Positions 22,620-33,211 of a stretch of DNA of 64,000 nucleotides are shown here, piece by piece (position 1 is the stretch's first letter; each line of letters starts with the position of its first letter). Origin of the DNA: Deroplatys truncata (lineage: Eukaryota; Arthropoda; Insecta; Mantodea; Mantidae); assembly GCA_030765065.1 (NCBI GenBank), contig CM060990.1, positions 670,498,118 to 670,562,117 on the forward strand, given 5' to 3'. Below the pieces are notes generated by a model. The model saw nothing but the letters and a program-made list of their open reading frames with translations, was not told where the DNA came from and searched no databases. The position numbers and the translations under genes are program-made.

Positions 22620-24700
22620 TTTTTGATTGAATTCGCGCGCACCTGGTCCTAAACCCCCCTTATATTACTACTATTGCAATGAAACGCGGCTAGTCGGTTG
22701 ATGAATACATTTAAGTATTTTTTGAATGATTAATTGACTCGCGCGCAACTGTTCGTTATCGTATATGTGTGGTAGCATGTGTATAATTATTACGAGTAAT
22801 AACATTTATTTAATTCTACTTTTGAGGGAAAATATATTTTGGATTTATAAGAATATTACAACACATAGATGAAAGGACAGACTTGACGTAACACTCGTTA
22901 TCGCGTGATAATTGCGGTGGAACACCGACCGCAACCTTCCACTGCGAGACGTTTCGCCGGAATGACTGGCTCCGATACTTCCACGGGCAAGTCAACTAGC
23001 GCATCCCCTCCACTTGCGTTTCAGTTCGCCAGCTACACTAGCGCACCAAGTGGTAATATGAGTGAAACTCCAGCGAGTGTTTGCTCACAGTGCCCCTGGC
23101 GGTCATATCCGAAAGTTGTGAATTCACCACATTTAAACTCATTATGGGTGCAAGACGGCCATCTTAACTCTATATAATTCTGCGAAATATGATTCCGGAA
23201 AAAATAAAGGGGAATTAACATGCAAGGGGCGTTCATGTCGGCTCCGGAGGAATTGATTATGAAATAAATAAAAAATAAATAAGACTCTCGCTGATCGATG
23301 AAAACAATGAATAATTAATGTAATTGACTCGCGCGCCTAGAGATATCTCACCCAATTATTCATCTACCATGAATATCTCACTTCTAATGAAACGGCGCAG
23401 TCTATCGATTAAAAACAATTAAGTTTTTTTTGATTGATTAATGTAATTGACTCGCGCGCAATTGTTCGTTATCGTATATGCGAGAATATTACGCGTATAT
23501 AACTATTACGGCTAATAACGTGTGTTTAATTCTTCTTTTGAATTGCGGGTTTATAAAAAATATTACATTGCTTAGATGAATTAAAAAGCAACTTAAAGCG
23601 AAATTGCAAATAGCTTGTATGAGACGTTAACACGAGAACCCTTTACGAAAAAACAAGACGCAATGTGACAGCAATGCCCCGTCCATCATGAGAGGCGGTT
23701 AAACCAGGACGCGTGGGTTTTCCCCACTACCTGCTCTTAATGGCTAGGGGTATCCAGCACATAGGAGTACGCTTCAACTGACGTTAAAAATAAAAGCCCT
23801 CTATGTCTCTTCTCACACGAGAGAAGTAATAATTACAATTCAAAACAGGCGTACCTGTAAGTAACACGCACGAAGACTTCAAATATAACTTTTATATTCG
23901 TTTTAAATGTTCTTTCTAAAGACGTAGCGAACTTTGAGAAATTCAACGAATTATTCACTGGCGTACACTGCCTGAAAGAAATATGGTGTACACCCCTGAA
24001 GAATGCATATGTAGACCCATTAGCAGACAAGGGCAAAACTCTTCCACACCATTAATTTTCGTCAGAAGAATGTAAAAACAAGGTCTTGTATAGAGCTCTT
24101 AGTGAACAATGACACCCGTTTTCCAGTTGATTAAACATCCAAAGTGCTCTGAAAAACCACAGACCCTCGGGGTAAATAACAATTACCGGCACAAAAGATT
24201 TTCTTAAGAGCTTCCTCTGTCCAGAAATTCCATCATACACAGCGGAAAAACCTGTCTAGACATGTTTTAAGCTTACCACAAAAAATGTTTTCCCGATAAT
24301 TAATATAATTCTACATGAAGAATATTAATGATTTAAGTTTTCAATTAAACGTATACTGTATAGATTCTGTACTTAAACATTCGATTGTATCTTTGTCATT
24401 ATTTAAATACTCGCGTACAAGAAATGCAAACATGATATCAAAAAATTAAACTGATTTTTTTCGGGATGTTAAACAAAGAAATATGATTTGGCGAGAGTAA
24501 TATGAAGAATAAAAAGTATTCAGAATGATATTACATACGTTATTAAAATAAGGCTCTCGCTGATCGATGAAAACAATTAAATATTTTTTTATTAATTAAT
24601 TGTATATGAATTGACTCGCGCATTTGCTTGCTGTCGTATGTGCATGATTATTACGACTAATAGCATTTGTTTAATTCTAAATAATGAAATATGGAGCCTT
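22620..24700. repeat. AT-rich subrepeats with gactcgcgcgc, left arm
   Basis: A degenerate module recurs around 22,730-22,830, 23,320-23,345, 23,440-23,540 and 24,545-24,680. It consists of tgatcgatgaaaacaatta/ataaaaaca, then attgactcgcgcgc, then cgttatcgtatatg, then attacgactaataacattt. The copies are spaced irregularly. The ORF at 22,905-23,177 lies between them and matches nothing I recognise. Mirror copies lie at about 35,330-37,410. Confidence 0.7.
23861..24055 (+). CDS. Possible exon-like open frame, left arm
   Basis: An open frame without its own ATG ends at TAA 24,053-24,055. The C-terminal part has an even, protein-like composition (FEKFNELFTGVHCLKEIW, then TPLKNAYVDPLADKG). An acceptor-like tctttctaaag precedes the best part. 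Function unknown. The mirror copy is at 35,974-36,168. Confidence 0.25.
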   Translation, partial: VTRTKTSNITFIFVLNVLSKDVANFEKFNELFTGVHCLKEIWCTPLKNAYVDPLADKGKTLPHH

Positions 24701-25109
24701 GCCTAAACAATCCTCGTTACTCTTAATTTATTCCATTTTTAAAAAGATTGGGCTTAGTAAACATAGGACGAGTACGATTTTAAATACCCCATCCATTCGA
24801 GAGATATTTTTCGAATATTCCAGCATGTTAATATAAACTTAATACACACACACGCACAAATTCATTTCAAGTAATCTAACGATATTGAATAAAATATTAA
24901 ATGTTTAAGATATTGTAATGAGAAATGAATTGTATATCTCGAATTTTCTGGGCCGCAGGCTGCAGGATCGCTCATCAAATACCGTAATGATTCAGACACC
25001 CGAACACCCGAATGGTAAGCATTCTTCAGAGTTTTTAAATAAGTAATGTAACAATTCATATTAACTTCTTGTTCATATTCTTTATTATTATTTGTATTAT
25101 TATTTCCAG

Positions 25110-25242
25110 GAAGTGGACTTTATTTTGGTATCGACCATCCATCGAGCGCTGCACAGGCAGCGCCAGGCTTCCAGACCTTTCCTGGTACCAAATCATCATG
25201 GAGGCGGCTCTACCATCCGTACATGCAGCAACACTCGTAAGG
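25110..25242 (+). CDS. Exon-like module A of the repeated-exon cluster, left arm
   Basis: A pyrimidine-rich tract and cag at 25,107-25,109 are followed by a segment opening SGLYFG and rich in Ala, Pro and Gln (AAQAAPGFQTF). A gt splice donor lies near 25,236-25,243. It shares its first residues and its PGFQTF and PYMQQ motifs with modules B and C, so these arose by exon duplication. Role unknown. Confidence 0.45.
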
Positions 25243-25556
25243 TGAGAATTTACAGACGGGTGTTTGAGGATTTTAACTAAAAAATTACATGATAGTAGAC
25301 ATACAATGTCGATTCTGGCACACAAAGGCATGCCTCCGACAGCATAGAGTTCTGGATTGTATAAGGAGAAAAGGATATATTTAAGGGGAGTTTCTCACCC
25401 ATATGCAGTCACATAACTCTTTCGGTCTCCCAGAATGCTATGTATTTTTCACGAGGGTGTTTAAAACATGTATTTTTTTTCACGTATAGAGTGTAGATTC
25501 TTTAGAACTCTGTACTTAAACATGCTATACTATTATTATTTATTTATTTTTTCCAG

Positions 25557-25745
25557 GAAATGGACTTTATTTCGGAGGCGGTATCGGTCAACATGCGACC
25601 GCTGCACCGGTAGCATCAGGCTTCGCGAGCGTTGTACCAGCAGGCTTCGCGACCGCTGCACCGCCACCTCCAGGCTTCCAGACCTTCCTGGCACCAAATC
25701 AGCAGGGTGGGGGCCCTGCCCCATACATGCAGCAAGCACCGAACG
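25557..25745 (+). CDS. Exon-like module B of the repeated-exon cluster, left arm
   Basis: Bounded by ttttttccag and g|gtaagaat, 189 bp, phase-1 at both edges. It encodes a Gly/Ala/Pro-rich piece with NGLYFGGGIG, repeated ASGFA/PAGFA units, PPPPGFQTF and PYMQQAPNG. Low-complexity, repetitive and probably extended. Phase-symmetric exons can be multiplied without breaking the frame. Mirror copy at 34,283-34,471. Confidence 0.5.
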
Positions 25746-25821
25746 GTAAGAATTTTTTCAATATTTTATGAAGTTCTTTTTACACATTCTATATTATTAT
25801 TAATATTGTTATTATTTTCAG

Positions 25822-25886
25822 GAAGTGGACTTTATTTCGGAGGCGGGTTTTTTCTGGGAATGTCTCCAAAGTATTCTTCATTCTGA
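25822..25886 (+). CDS. Terminal exon-like module C, left arm
   Basis: After ttattttcag the same SGLYFGGG opening is followed by a hydrophobic FFLGMSPKYSSF end and a stop at 25,884-25,886. It looks like the last exon of the cluster. Mirror copy at 34,142-34,206. Confidence 0.45.
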
Positions 25887-26500
25887 ACGACTTTTGCAAA
25901 ACTGATAAACCATAAGAGATAGACAAAATTTTACTACACAAAAAATGGAGATCGCGTTAAAATACATAATTTATAACATATACATTCTTGTTGTTGAGTA
26001 AATCGTTTTTCGAGATATTGCTTGTTATTCCCTTAAAATTTTCCAATACTTATACTTTTTCTCAAATTCATTATTCTTGTTTTATGTCCTCGATATGCAA
26101 AGAGAATGGAATGCACCACATAGCAACCAGCGTTAAAATATTTGACTATCGCTTAAAACCTATCATATTCACATTGTATCGTCATGAAAATTACCAATAA
26201 CATTGACATCTCGATATCTCGATTAACATGAAGCATATAGGGAATAAGTGCTTGTAAAAATAGTTTGTACAAGAGTAGAGAAAGCCATGTGAGTGTATCA
26301 CATCAGACTTTTTGATATTGGTTTAAATTTTCAAATACTTTTAACTTTTCTCAAGCGGTAACTCGCTATTCGTTTTTTCCCGCGGTAATGCATAGAGAAT
26401 AGAATTATAAAGCCATCACATAGCATCAGACGTTCTTTAAACATCTGTAACGTGTCTATTCACAATCGAAAGGTTGCTGGTTCGAGGAAAATTATATCTA
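25870..26500. repeat. Copy of the roughly 0.7 kb dispersed repeat inside the left arm
   Basis: Shares blocks with repeats outside the element: atagacaaaattttactacac, acataatttata, caaagccatcacatagc, and a tttctctac/gtagagaaag edge. Compare 46,060-46,330 and 63,690-64,000. The mirror copy is at about 33,530-34,160. Confidence 0.6.
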
Positions 26501-26816
26501 CAGAAACAATACATTATTTTCGCTCTGTGATTAATTTGGTAATGTAACAATAATTAACAATGAATTTTTAGCGGTAAATGTAAAAAATAAAATATATTTT
26601 TTATTTCCTAGCGTCATACGCAGAAGCATTCCCCTTAAGGAACGCTGGCGTGAGCGATGGTTTCCCCCATAACGGGTTTAGACTTGCTTACGAAATGTCC
26701 CTGTGCGAGGCTAGCATTTCCCTCTCCTTCTCGAATTTTTGGAGTAGCCAATCAAAATTGCTGTATTATATAACGTCACACCTCTCACCCCTTCAGATTT
26801 TTATCAGGCGAAGCGA

Positions 26817-26824
26817 TATAAAAG
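26817..26824 (+). promoter_or_regulatory. TATA box for the small inward-facing gene, left arm
   Basis: tataaaag, with an initiator-like tcactgt about 30 bp downstream and an ATG (26,922) followed at once by a splice donor. Classic spacing for RNA polymerase II. The mirror copy is at 33,204-33,211. Confidence 0.6.
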
Positions 26825-26921
26825 CAGTAGCTTCCCCAGCGATTTCACTGTATTGTGACAACACAGCGAGCTAAGATCTCCGCAAACTTTTCTCATTCAA
26901 AGTGAAATTTCAACGAACATC

Positions 26922-27921
26922 ATGTCTGGTAAGTTGTAACAAAACACTTCATTTACTTTAAAAGTTAAATTATTACTCTGTACATTTAACTTATATTCGC
27001 GTTCTTGTTTTTAATGCATGGCATTTATATGCGAATAGCTGAGCATTCTAAAAGTTAATAGCTAGACAAGTGAATTTTCTGAAATGTGAACAGTTTAGTT
27101 AAGTATTCATTTTAGGCAAGCTTATTCTACATTTAATAGCTAACTGCGCGAATTCTCAAAATGGGAACAATTTAGTTAAGTATTCACCTTGTTGAGTAAT
27201 TATTATTCCAGATATTTAAATACAGGATTTCACAGAGTGAATTATATTCCTTTTTGGAGAAAATACAATTATTTGAATACCTTATTAACGTTTTTGCTTT
27301 AGAATATTACAAAAAGTCTGTTGCGCGAATCATTCGCTCTAACAAAGTAAATATCTACATTATATTAAAACATTTAAATTGAAAAATACAGTACTTAATG
27401 AACTTCATTAGTGAATCAGAACCTCAATTATATTTACACATATTATCATTTTCAGAAAAAAGTTAATAAGTTTGTAACTTTCAAATAAATGAAATTTTTG
27501 TTATGCAACACATTCTCTAATAAAGAATATGTTTTTTTCTCTTCCTAATGCAGAAAGTTTGACATCTCAACTTAACACATTGGCTGAGGGTAGCATTTAC
27601 CCAGCCGTTCAAAGACTACAAGATCTTCAGCCAGAGGAGCCTTATAATATAAAATCCTTAAGAAAAATTGATACTCGATACGGTGCTAGAGTCGTTGCAC
27701 TTTTAGAGAATAAGCAAGTGTTTCTCCCGACAAGATATTCAACCCTAACAAGCCAACAGTTGGAGGAAATGCCTGGGAAGTTTCAAATGGTATATCATGG
27801 AGTAGTACCAGCCGGCAAGTTTAAGACATGTAAATTGTCTTTTCTTCCTATTAAGGTTTGTAGAAATAATTCAGCTATCCTTTCAAAGCTTCATTTAGAG
27901 TTACATTCGTTGAGTTTATAA
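26922..27921 (+). CDS. Small two-part gene with open frame of about 125 codons, left arm
   Basis: A very short first exon (ATG at 26,922, donor at 26,929) lies downstream of the TATA box. The main open part begins after ttcctaatgcag (27,554) and stops at 27,921. The main part reads like a compact globular protein: NTLAEGSIYPAVQRLQDL, then a charged KSLRKIDTRYGARVVALLEN with QVFLPTRYSTLT, and ends KLHLELHSL. The TKYG/RYGxxVVAxLEx...FLPxR pattern resembles small proteins common in arthropod genomes that may have an OB-fold, but that is recalled from motif shape only. It points toward the palindrome centre. Mirror copy at 32,107-33,106. Confidence 0.5.
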
Positions 27922-28568
27922 ATTCGCACTTCAGTAGGATAACATTTGTCTAAAGTATACATCAATATGTAAAAAAAATAACGTCCAGGATGTAGTCTGA
28001 GCGAGGATCTGCAGAAAGAAGTTTAATAGTCTATTCACTGATTCTTTACCTCAAAGCAGATACCTACAGTAAGTTTCAAATAATTTCCAGCACGATAGCA
28101 GTTGTCAAAGCAGGCATCACTGTATTAAAAAAATATGTGTAAATAATGTCTAGATTGTACTCTGTGTGATTTCGTGCAGAAAGAACTTTAATACCCCTTG
28201 CAGTGATTCTCCACATCGAAGTATATACCTACAAGAAGTTGCAAATAATGTGAATGTGTGTTACAGGAATGCCCAGCTGAATGTAAATGAAGAGGAAGAA
28301 CGAGATAGCTTAAAACATCATAAACAGAAATGTGATAGGAACATTCTCAACACCTCCCAGTAACCTCAATCAATGAAGAATTGCACCAGTGCGGAACATA
28401 CATGGAAAAAACATCCGCGTGTGTAGAATATAACAATAATACATATATATATATAATTATGTACTCATTATTACTGCTATACCAGCCTATACCATTGATT
28501 TCATAAATAATTTCATAATTGTTTAAGGAGAATACCTATCTTAAAAACATTGATGCTACATGAAATCT

Positions 28569-28865
28569 GTCGTCCTCCGTGGACTGGTGGTACCGTGCTA
28601 GCCTCTAGTTCCCAAGGTCGCGGGTTCAAACCCGGCGGAGGGCGATGGATTTTTTCGGGCGTAAAAATCGTTAGCACGGCTTCCTTCGGAAGGGAAGTAA
28701 AGCCGCTGGTCCCGTGTCGTAGATTTACGGCACGTAAAAGAACCTCAAGCCTGATAAAGAGGCCTCTGAGCAAAATTACAGGTGTTTCACGCCCAATATA
28801 GAATGGGACGCTAAGAACCATAGTAGTTAAAGAGCGTCCATAAATATAACTCAATTAAATTAAAT
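28569..28865 (+). mobile_element. SINE family A inside the left arm
   Basis: Full-length copy: head gtcgtcctccgtggactgg, intact B box gggttcaaaccc, tail aactcaattaaatt. Flanked by tacatgaaatct on both sides (28,557-28,568 and 28,866-28,877). Well kept, so a fairly recent insertion. Confidence 0.9.
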
Positions 28866-29285
28866 TACATGAAATCTAAACAAAAAGATTATTGAACTAT
28901 TACTGAAAGAGACTTGAATAAATGGGAATCTAGAAGCCTGAACCATCTTAATATTGGGCTGTATGATATGAGGTGTATAAAAAGATTAATAAAAAAATGA
29001 GGTCTATGTAATATAAACAACATTTATTTTTTATAAACATTTTCCTATTACATTCCTATACAAAAAAACATACATATTTCCTAAAGACAAAGGTGATAGT
29101 CTAGACATTCTAAAACACTCAGTTATATAATCATATACATCACACAGAAAGAGACCTGCATTATCCATAAAAAACTAAACATCTCAAGAATGTCTGGATG
29201 ATGTATTTTATAAGTACAAGGTTTTGATATTTCAAAGTTCCTGTTAACCATGACTGTAATTGATTAACACAATTTCTCGATCCTG

Positions 29286-29753
29286 TCATGCTATAACTTT
29301 AGAAGCTTTCAGCTTACTTATAATCTCCTCAATCTCTTGTGTGTGACTATTATTACCAGCATTCCTCGATGCAATTAGTAACCTTAATATATTTACTAGT
29401 CTATTTGGATTTTCAAGCGTAGATATCACTGAATCATCATCATATGAAGATTTCATATTCTCGCGACTCCCGCTGTATCCAGATTTTTCACCACCAGTAG
29501 TCTCCAGTGAAGGACAGAGGCTTGATCCGGTATAACATCCCCCTCTATACATCTTCGGATCTTCGAGTGTAGGAGAGAGAGTCGATCCAGTATAACATGT
29601 TGCTCTATGAAGCTTAAATCTTGACAAAGAACGATTCTTAAAAATCCGCTCGCATATACAGCATCTAATGACGTGTTTTCCTCCATGTGTAATGTATGAA
29701 AAATTGAGTTTCTCATCCGCTAGTTGCACAGATTTTCTCCGGCAGGAGCTCAT
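29286..29753 (-). CDS. 155-codon Cys/His-rich ORF, left arm
   Basis: Starts at ATG 29,753, with a basic N-terminus (MSSCRRKS). A possible zinc-binding cluster follows (RCCICERIFKNRSLSRFKLH with a later C; C-x2-C...H-x3-C-like). An internal duplication (CYTGSTLSPTLED and CYTGSSLCPSLET) and a C-terminal helix-forming EIEEIISKLKASK complete it. An aataaa on its strand near 29,030 lies about 260 bp past the stop. It points away from the palindrome centre, back to back with its twin. Family unknown. A DNA- or RNA-binding role is a guess from the Cys/His cluster. Confidence 0.55.
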   Translation of the reverse strand: MSSCRRKSVQLADEKLNFSYITHGGKHVIRCCICERIFKNRSLSRFKLHRATCYTGSTLSPTLEDPKMYRGGCYTGSSLCPSLETTGGEKSGYSGSRENMKSSYDDDSVISTLENPNRLVNILRLLIASRNAGNNSHTQEIEEIISKLKASKVIA

Positions 29754-29998
29754 GCTAAAACTAAAAGAAATTAAATGAATACGGGAATGCTAACGCTCGA
29801 AGGAATTAAAAGCGAATGAATGAATTCATAACACGCAGCTATGTATATATTCAGTGTGAGGACGCCGGAGGGAATCGCAATCTTCGCATAGCAGCGGGAA
29901 AGGATGCTCTCTGGAAACATTTGTGGAGAAGGAGGCTCTCAACAGAACATGGCGAATGCGAGCATGGAAAAAGGATGCTCTCTGGGAACATTCGTGGA

Positions 29999-30028
29999 AA
30001 AAGGATGCTCTCAACAGAACATAACGAG
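29999..30028. other. 30-base unpaired centre (loop) of the palindrome
   Basis: Pairing stops at 29,998/30,029. The 30 unpaired bases hold ggatgctctcaacagaac, itself a variant of short units in the neighbouring arm (ggatgctctctgg..., ggctctcaacagaacat). The turn-around point therefore lies inside a short local repeat. Such repeats can seed template switching or snap-back synthesis. Confidence 0.8.
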
Positions 30029-30273
30029 TCCACGAATGTTCCCAGAGAGCATCCTTTTTCCATGCTCGCATTCGCCATGTTCTGTTGAGAGCCTCCTTCT
30101 CCACAAATGTTTCCAGAGAGCATCCTTTCCCGCTGCTATGCGAAGATTGCGATTCCCTCCGGCGTCCTCACACTGAATATATACATAGCTGCGTGTTATG
30201 AATTCATTCATTCGCTTTTAATTCCTTCGAGCGTTAGCATTCCCGTATTCATTTAATTTCTTTTAGTTTTAGC

Positions 30274-30741
30274 ATGAGCTCCTGCCGGAGAAAATCTGTG
30301 CAACTAGCGGATGAGAAACTCAATTTTTCATACATTACACATGGAGGAAAACACGTCATTAGATGCTGTATATGCGAGCGGATTTTTAAGAATCGTTCTT
30401 TGTCAAGATTTAAGCTTCATAGAGCAACATGTTATACTGGATCGACTCTCTCTCCTACACTCGAAGATCCGAAGATGTATAGAGGGGGATGTTATACCGG
30501 ATCAAGCCTCTGTCCTTCACTGGAGACTACTGGTGGTGAAAAATCTGGATACAGCGGGAGTCGCGAGAATATGAAATCTTCATATGATGATGATTCAGTG
30601 ATATCTACGCTTGAAAATCCAAATAGACTAGTAAATATATTGAGGTTACTAATTGCATCGAGGAATGCTGGTAATAATAGTCACACACAAGAGATTGAGG
30701 AGATTATAAGTAAGCTGAAAGCTTCTAAAGTTATAGCATGA
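30274..30741 (+). CDS. 155-codon Cys/His-rich ORF, right arm
   Basis: Identical in translation to its left-arm twin. aataaa at 30,998-31,003 follows. The two starts are 521 bp apart and share the palindrome centre as a common upstream region, with a tatata motif near 30,178. The identical translation suggests very recent duplication, conversion or selection. Confidence 0.55.
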   Translation: MSSCRRKSVQLADEKLNFSYITHGGKHVIRCCICERIFKNRSLSRFKLHRATCYTGSTLSPTLEDPKMYRGGCYTGSSLCPSLETTGGEKSGYSGSRENMKSSYDDDSVISTLENPNRLVNILRLLIASRNAGNNSHTQEIEEIISKLKASKVIA

Positions 30742-31160
30742 CAGGATCGAGAAATTGTGTTAATCAATTACAGTCATGGTTAACAGGAACTTTGAAATAT
30801 CAAAACCTTGTACTTATAAAATACATCATCCAGACATTCTTGAGATGTTTAGTTTTTAAGGATAATGCAGGTCTCTTTCTGTGTGATGTATATGATTATA
30901 TAACTGAGTGTTTTAGAATGTCTAGACTATCACCTTTGTCTTTAGGAAATATGTATGTTTTTTTGTATAGGAATGTAATAGGAAAATGTTTATAAAAAAT
31001 AAATGTTGTTTATATTACATAGACCTCATTTTTTTATTAATCTTTTTATACACCTCATATCATACAGCCCAATATTAAGATGGTTCAGGCTTCTAGATTC
31101 CCATTTATTCAAGTCTCTTTCAGTAATAGTTCAATAATCTTTTTGTTTAGATTTCATGTA

Positions 31161-31457
31161 ATTTAATTTAATTGAGTTTTATTTATGGACGCTCTTTAAC
31201 TACTATGGTTCTTAGCGTCCCATTCTATATTGGGCGTGAAACACCTGTAATTTTGCTCAGAGGCCTCTTTATCAGGCTTGAGGTTCTTTTACGTGCCGTA
31301 AATCTACGACACGGGACCACCGGCTTTACTTCCCTTCCGAAGGAAGCCGTGCTAACGATTTTTACGCCCGAAAAAATCCATCGCCCTCCGCCGGGTTTGA
31401 ACCCGCGACCTTGGGAACTAGAGGCTAGCACGGTACCACCAGTCCACGGAGGACGAC
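31161..31457 (-). mobile_element. SINE family A inside the right arm
   Basis: Exact mirror counterpart with the same 12-bp flanks (31,149-31,160 and 31,458-31,469). Two independent insertions at the same base are not credible, so this copy was made when the palindrome formed. Confidence 0.9.
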
Positions 31458-32106
31458 AGATTTCATGTAGCATCAATGTTTTTAAGATAGGTATTCTCCT
31501 TAAACAATTATGAAATTATTTATGAAATCAATGGTATAGGCTGGTATAGCAGTAATAATGAGTACATAATTATATATATATATATGTATTATTGTTATAT
31601 TCTACACACGCGGATGTTTTTTCCATGTATGTTCCGCACTGGTGCAATTCTTCATTGATTGAGGTTACTGGGAGGTGTTGAGAATGTTCCTATCACATTT
31701 CTGTTTATGATGTTTTAAGCTATCTCGTTCTTCCTCTTCATTTACATTCAGCTGGGCATTCCTGTAACACACATTCACATTATTTGCAACTTCTTGTAGG
31801 TATATACTTCGATGTGGAGAATCACTGCAAGGGGTATTAAAGTTCTTTCTGCACGAAATCACACAGAGTACAATCTAGACATTATTTACACATATTTTTT
31901 TAATACAGTGATGCCTGCTTTGACAACTGCTATCGTGCTGGAAATTATTTGAAACTTACTGTAGGTATCTGCTTTGAGGTAAAGAATCAGTGAATAGACT
32001 ATTAAACTTCTTTCTGCAGATCCTCGCTCAGACTACATCCTGGACGTTATTTTTTTTACATATTGATGTATACTTTAGACAAATGTTATCCTACTGAAGT
32101 GCGAAT

Positions 32107-33106
32107 TTATAAACTCAACGAATGTAACTCTAAATGAAGCTTTGAAAGGATAGCTGAATTATTTCTACAAACCTTAATAGGAAGAAAAGACAATTTACAT
32201 GTCTTAAACTTGCCGGCTGGTACTACTCCATGATATACCATTTGAAACTTCCCAGGCATTTCCTCCAACTGTTGGCTTGTTAGGGTTGAATATCTTGTCG
32301 GGAGAAACACTTGCTTATTCTCTAAAAGTGCAACGACTCTAGCACCGTATCGAGTATCAATTTTTCTTAAGGATTTTATATTATAAGGCTCCTCTGGCTG
32401 AAGATCTTGTAGTCTTTGAACGGCTGGGTAAATGCTACCCTCAGCCAATGTGTTAAGTTGAGATGTCAAACTTTCTGCATTAGGAAGAGAAAAAAACATA
32501 TTCTTTATTAGAGAATGTGATGCATAACAAAAATTTCATTTATTTGAAAGTTACAAACTTATTAACTTTTTTCTGAAAATGATAATATGTGTAAATATAA
32601 TTGAGGTTCTGATTCACTAATGAAGTTCATTAAGTACTGTATTTTTCAATTTAAATGTTTTAATATAATGTAGATATTTACTTTGTTAGAGCGAATGATT
32701 CGCGCAACAGACTTTTTGTAATATTCTAAAGCAAAAACGTTAATAAGGTATTCAAATAATTGTATTTTCTCCAAAAAGGAATATAATTCACTCTGTGAAA
32801 TCCTGTATTTAAATATCTGGAATAATAATTACTCAACAAGGTGAATACTTAACTAAATTGTTCCCATTTTGAGAATTCGCGCAGTTAGCTATTAAATGTA
32901 GAATAAGCTTGCCTAAAATGAATACTTAACTAAACTGTTCACATTTCAGAAAATTCACTTGTCTAGCTATTAACTTTTAGAATGCTCAGCTATTCGCATA
33001 TAAATGCCATGCATTAAAAACAAGAACGCGAATATAAGTTAAATGTACAGAGTAATAATTTAACTTTTAAAGTAAATGAAGTGTTTTGTTACAACTTACC
33101 AGACAT
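32107..33106 (-). CDS. Small two-part gene, right arm
   Basis: Mirror copy of 26,922-27,921 with the same splice signals and coding potential. The TATA box lies at 33,204-33,211 on the minus strand. Confidence 0.5.
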
Positions 33107-33203
33107 GATGTTCGTTGAAATTTCACTTTGAATGAGAAAAGTTTGCGGAGATCTTAGCTCGCTGTGTTGTCACAATACAGTGAAATCGCTGGGGAAGCTA
33201 CTG

Positions 33204-33211
33204 CTTTTATA
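33204..33211 (-). promoter_or_regulatory. TATA box, right arm
   Basis: Mirror copy of 26,817-26,824, with the same downstream initiator-like sequence. Confidence 0.6.

Larger units (their letters stand above)
21903..29998 (+). repeat. Left arm of the palindrome
   Basis: About 8.1 kb. Order from the outside: GC-rich end; 105-bp direct duplication; AT-rich subrepeats with gactcgcgcgc; exon-like cluster; small TATA-driven gene; SINE A; 155-codon ORF pointing outward. Pairs with 30,029-38,126. Confidence 0.9.

Noticed and set aside
28513-28854. 113-codon minus-strand frame in the left arm, with its twin in the right arm
   Set aside because: It lies entirely inside the SINE and recurs, broken, in other copies of that SINE.
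29816-30211. Cluster of six frames at the palindrome centre
   Set aside because: They read the short local repeats (GKRML.., SIL..) in several frames of an inverted repeat. No independent support.
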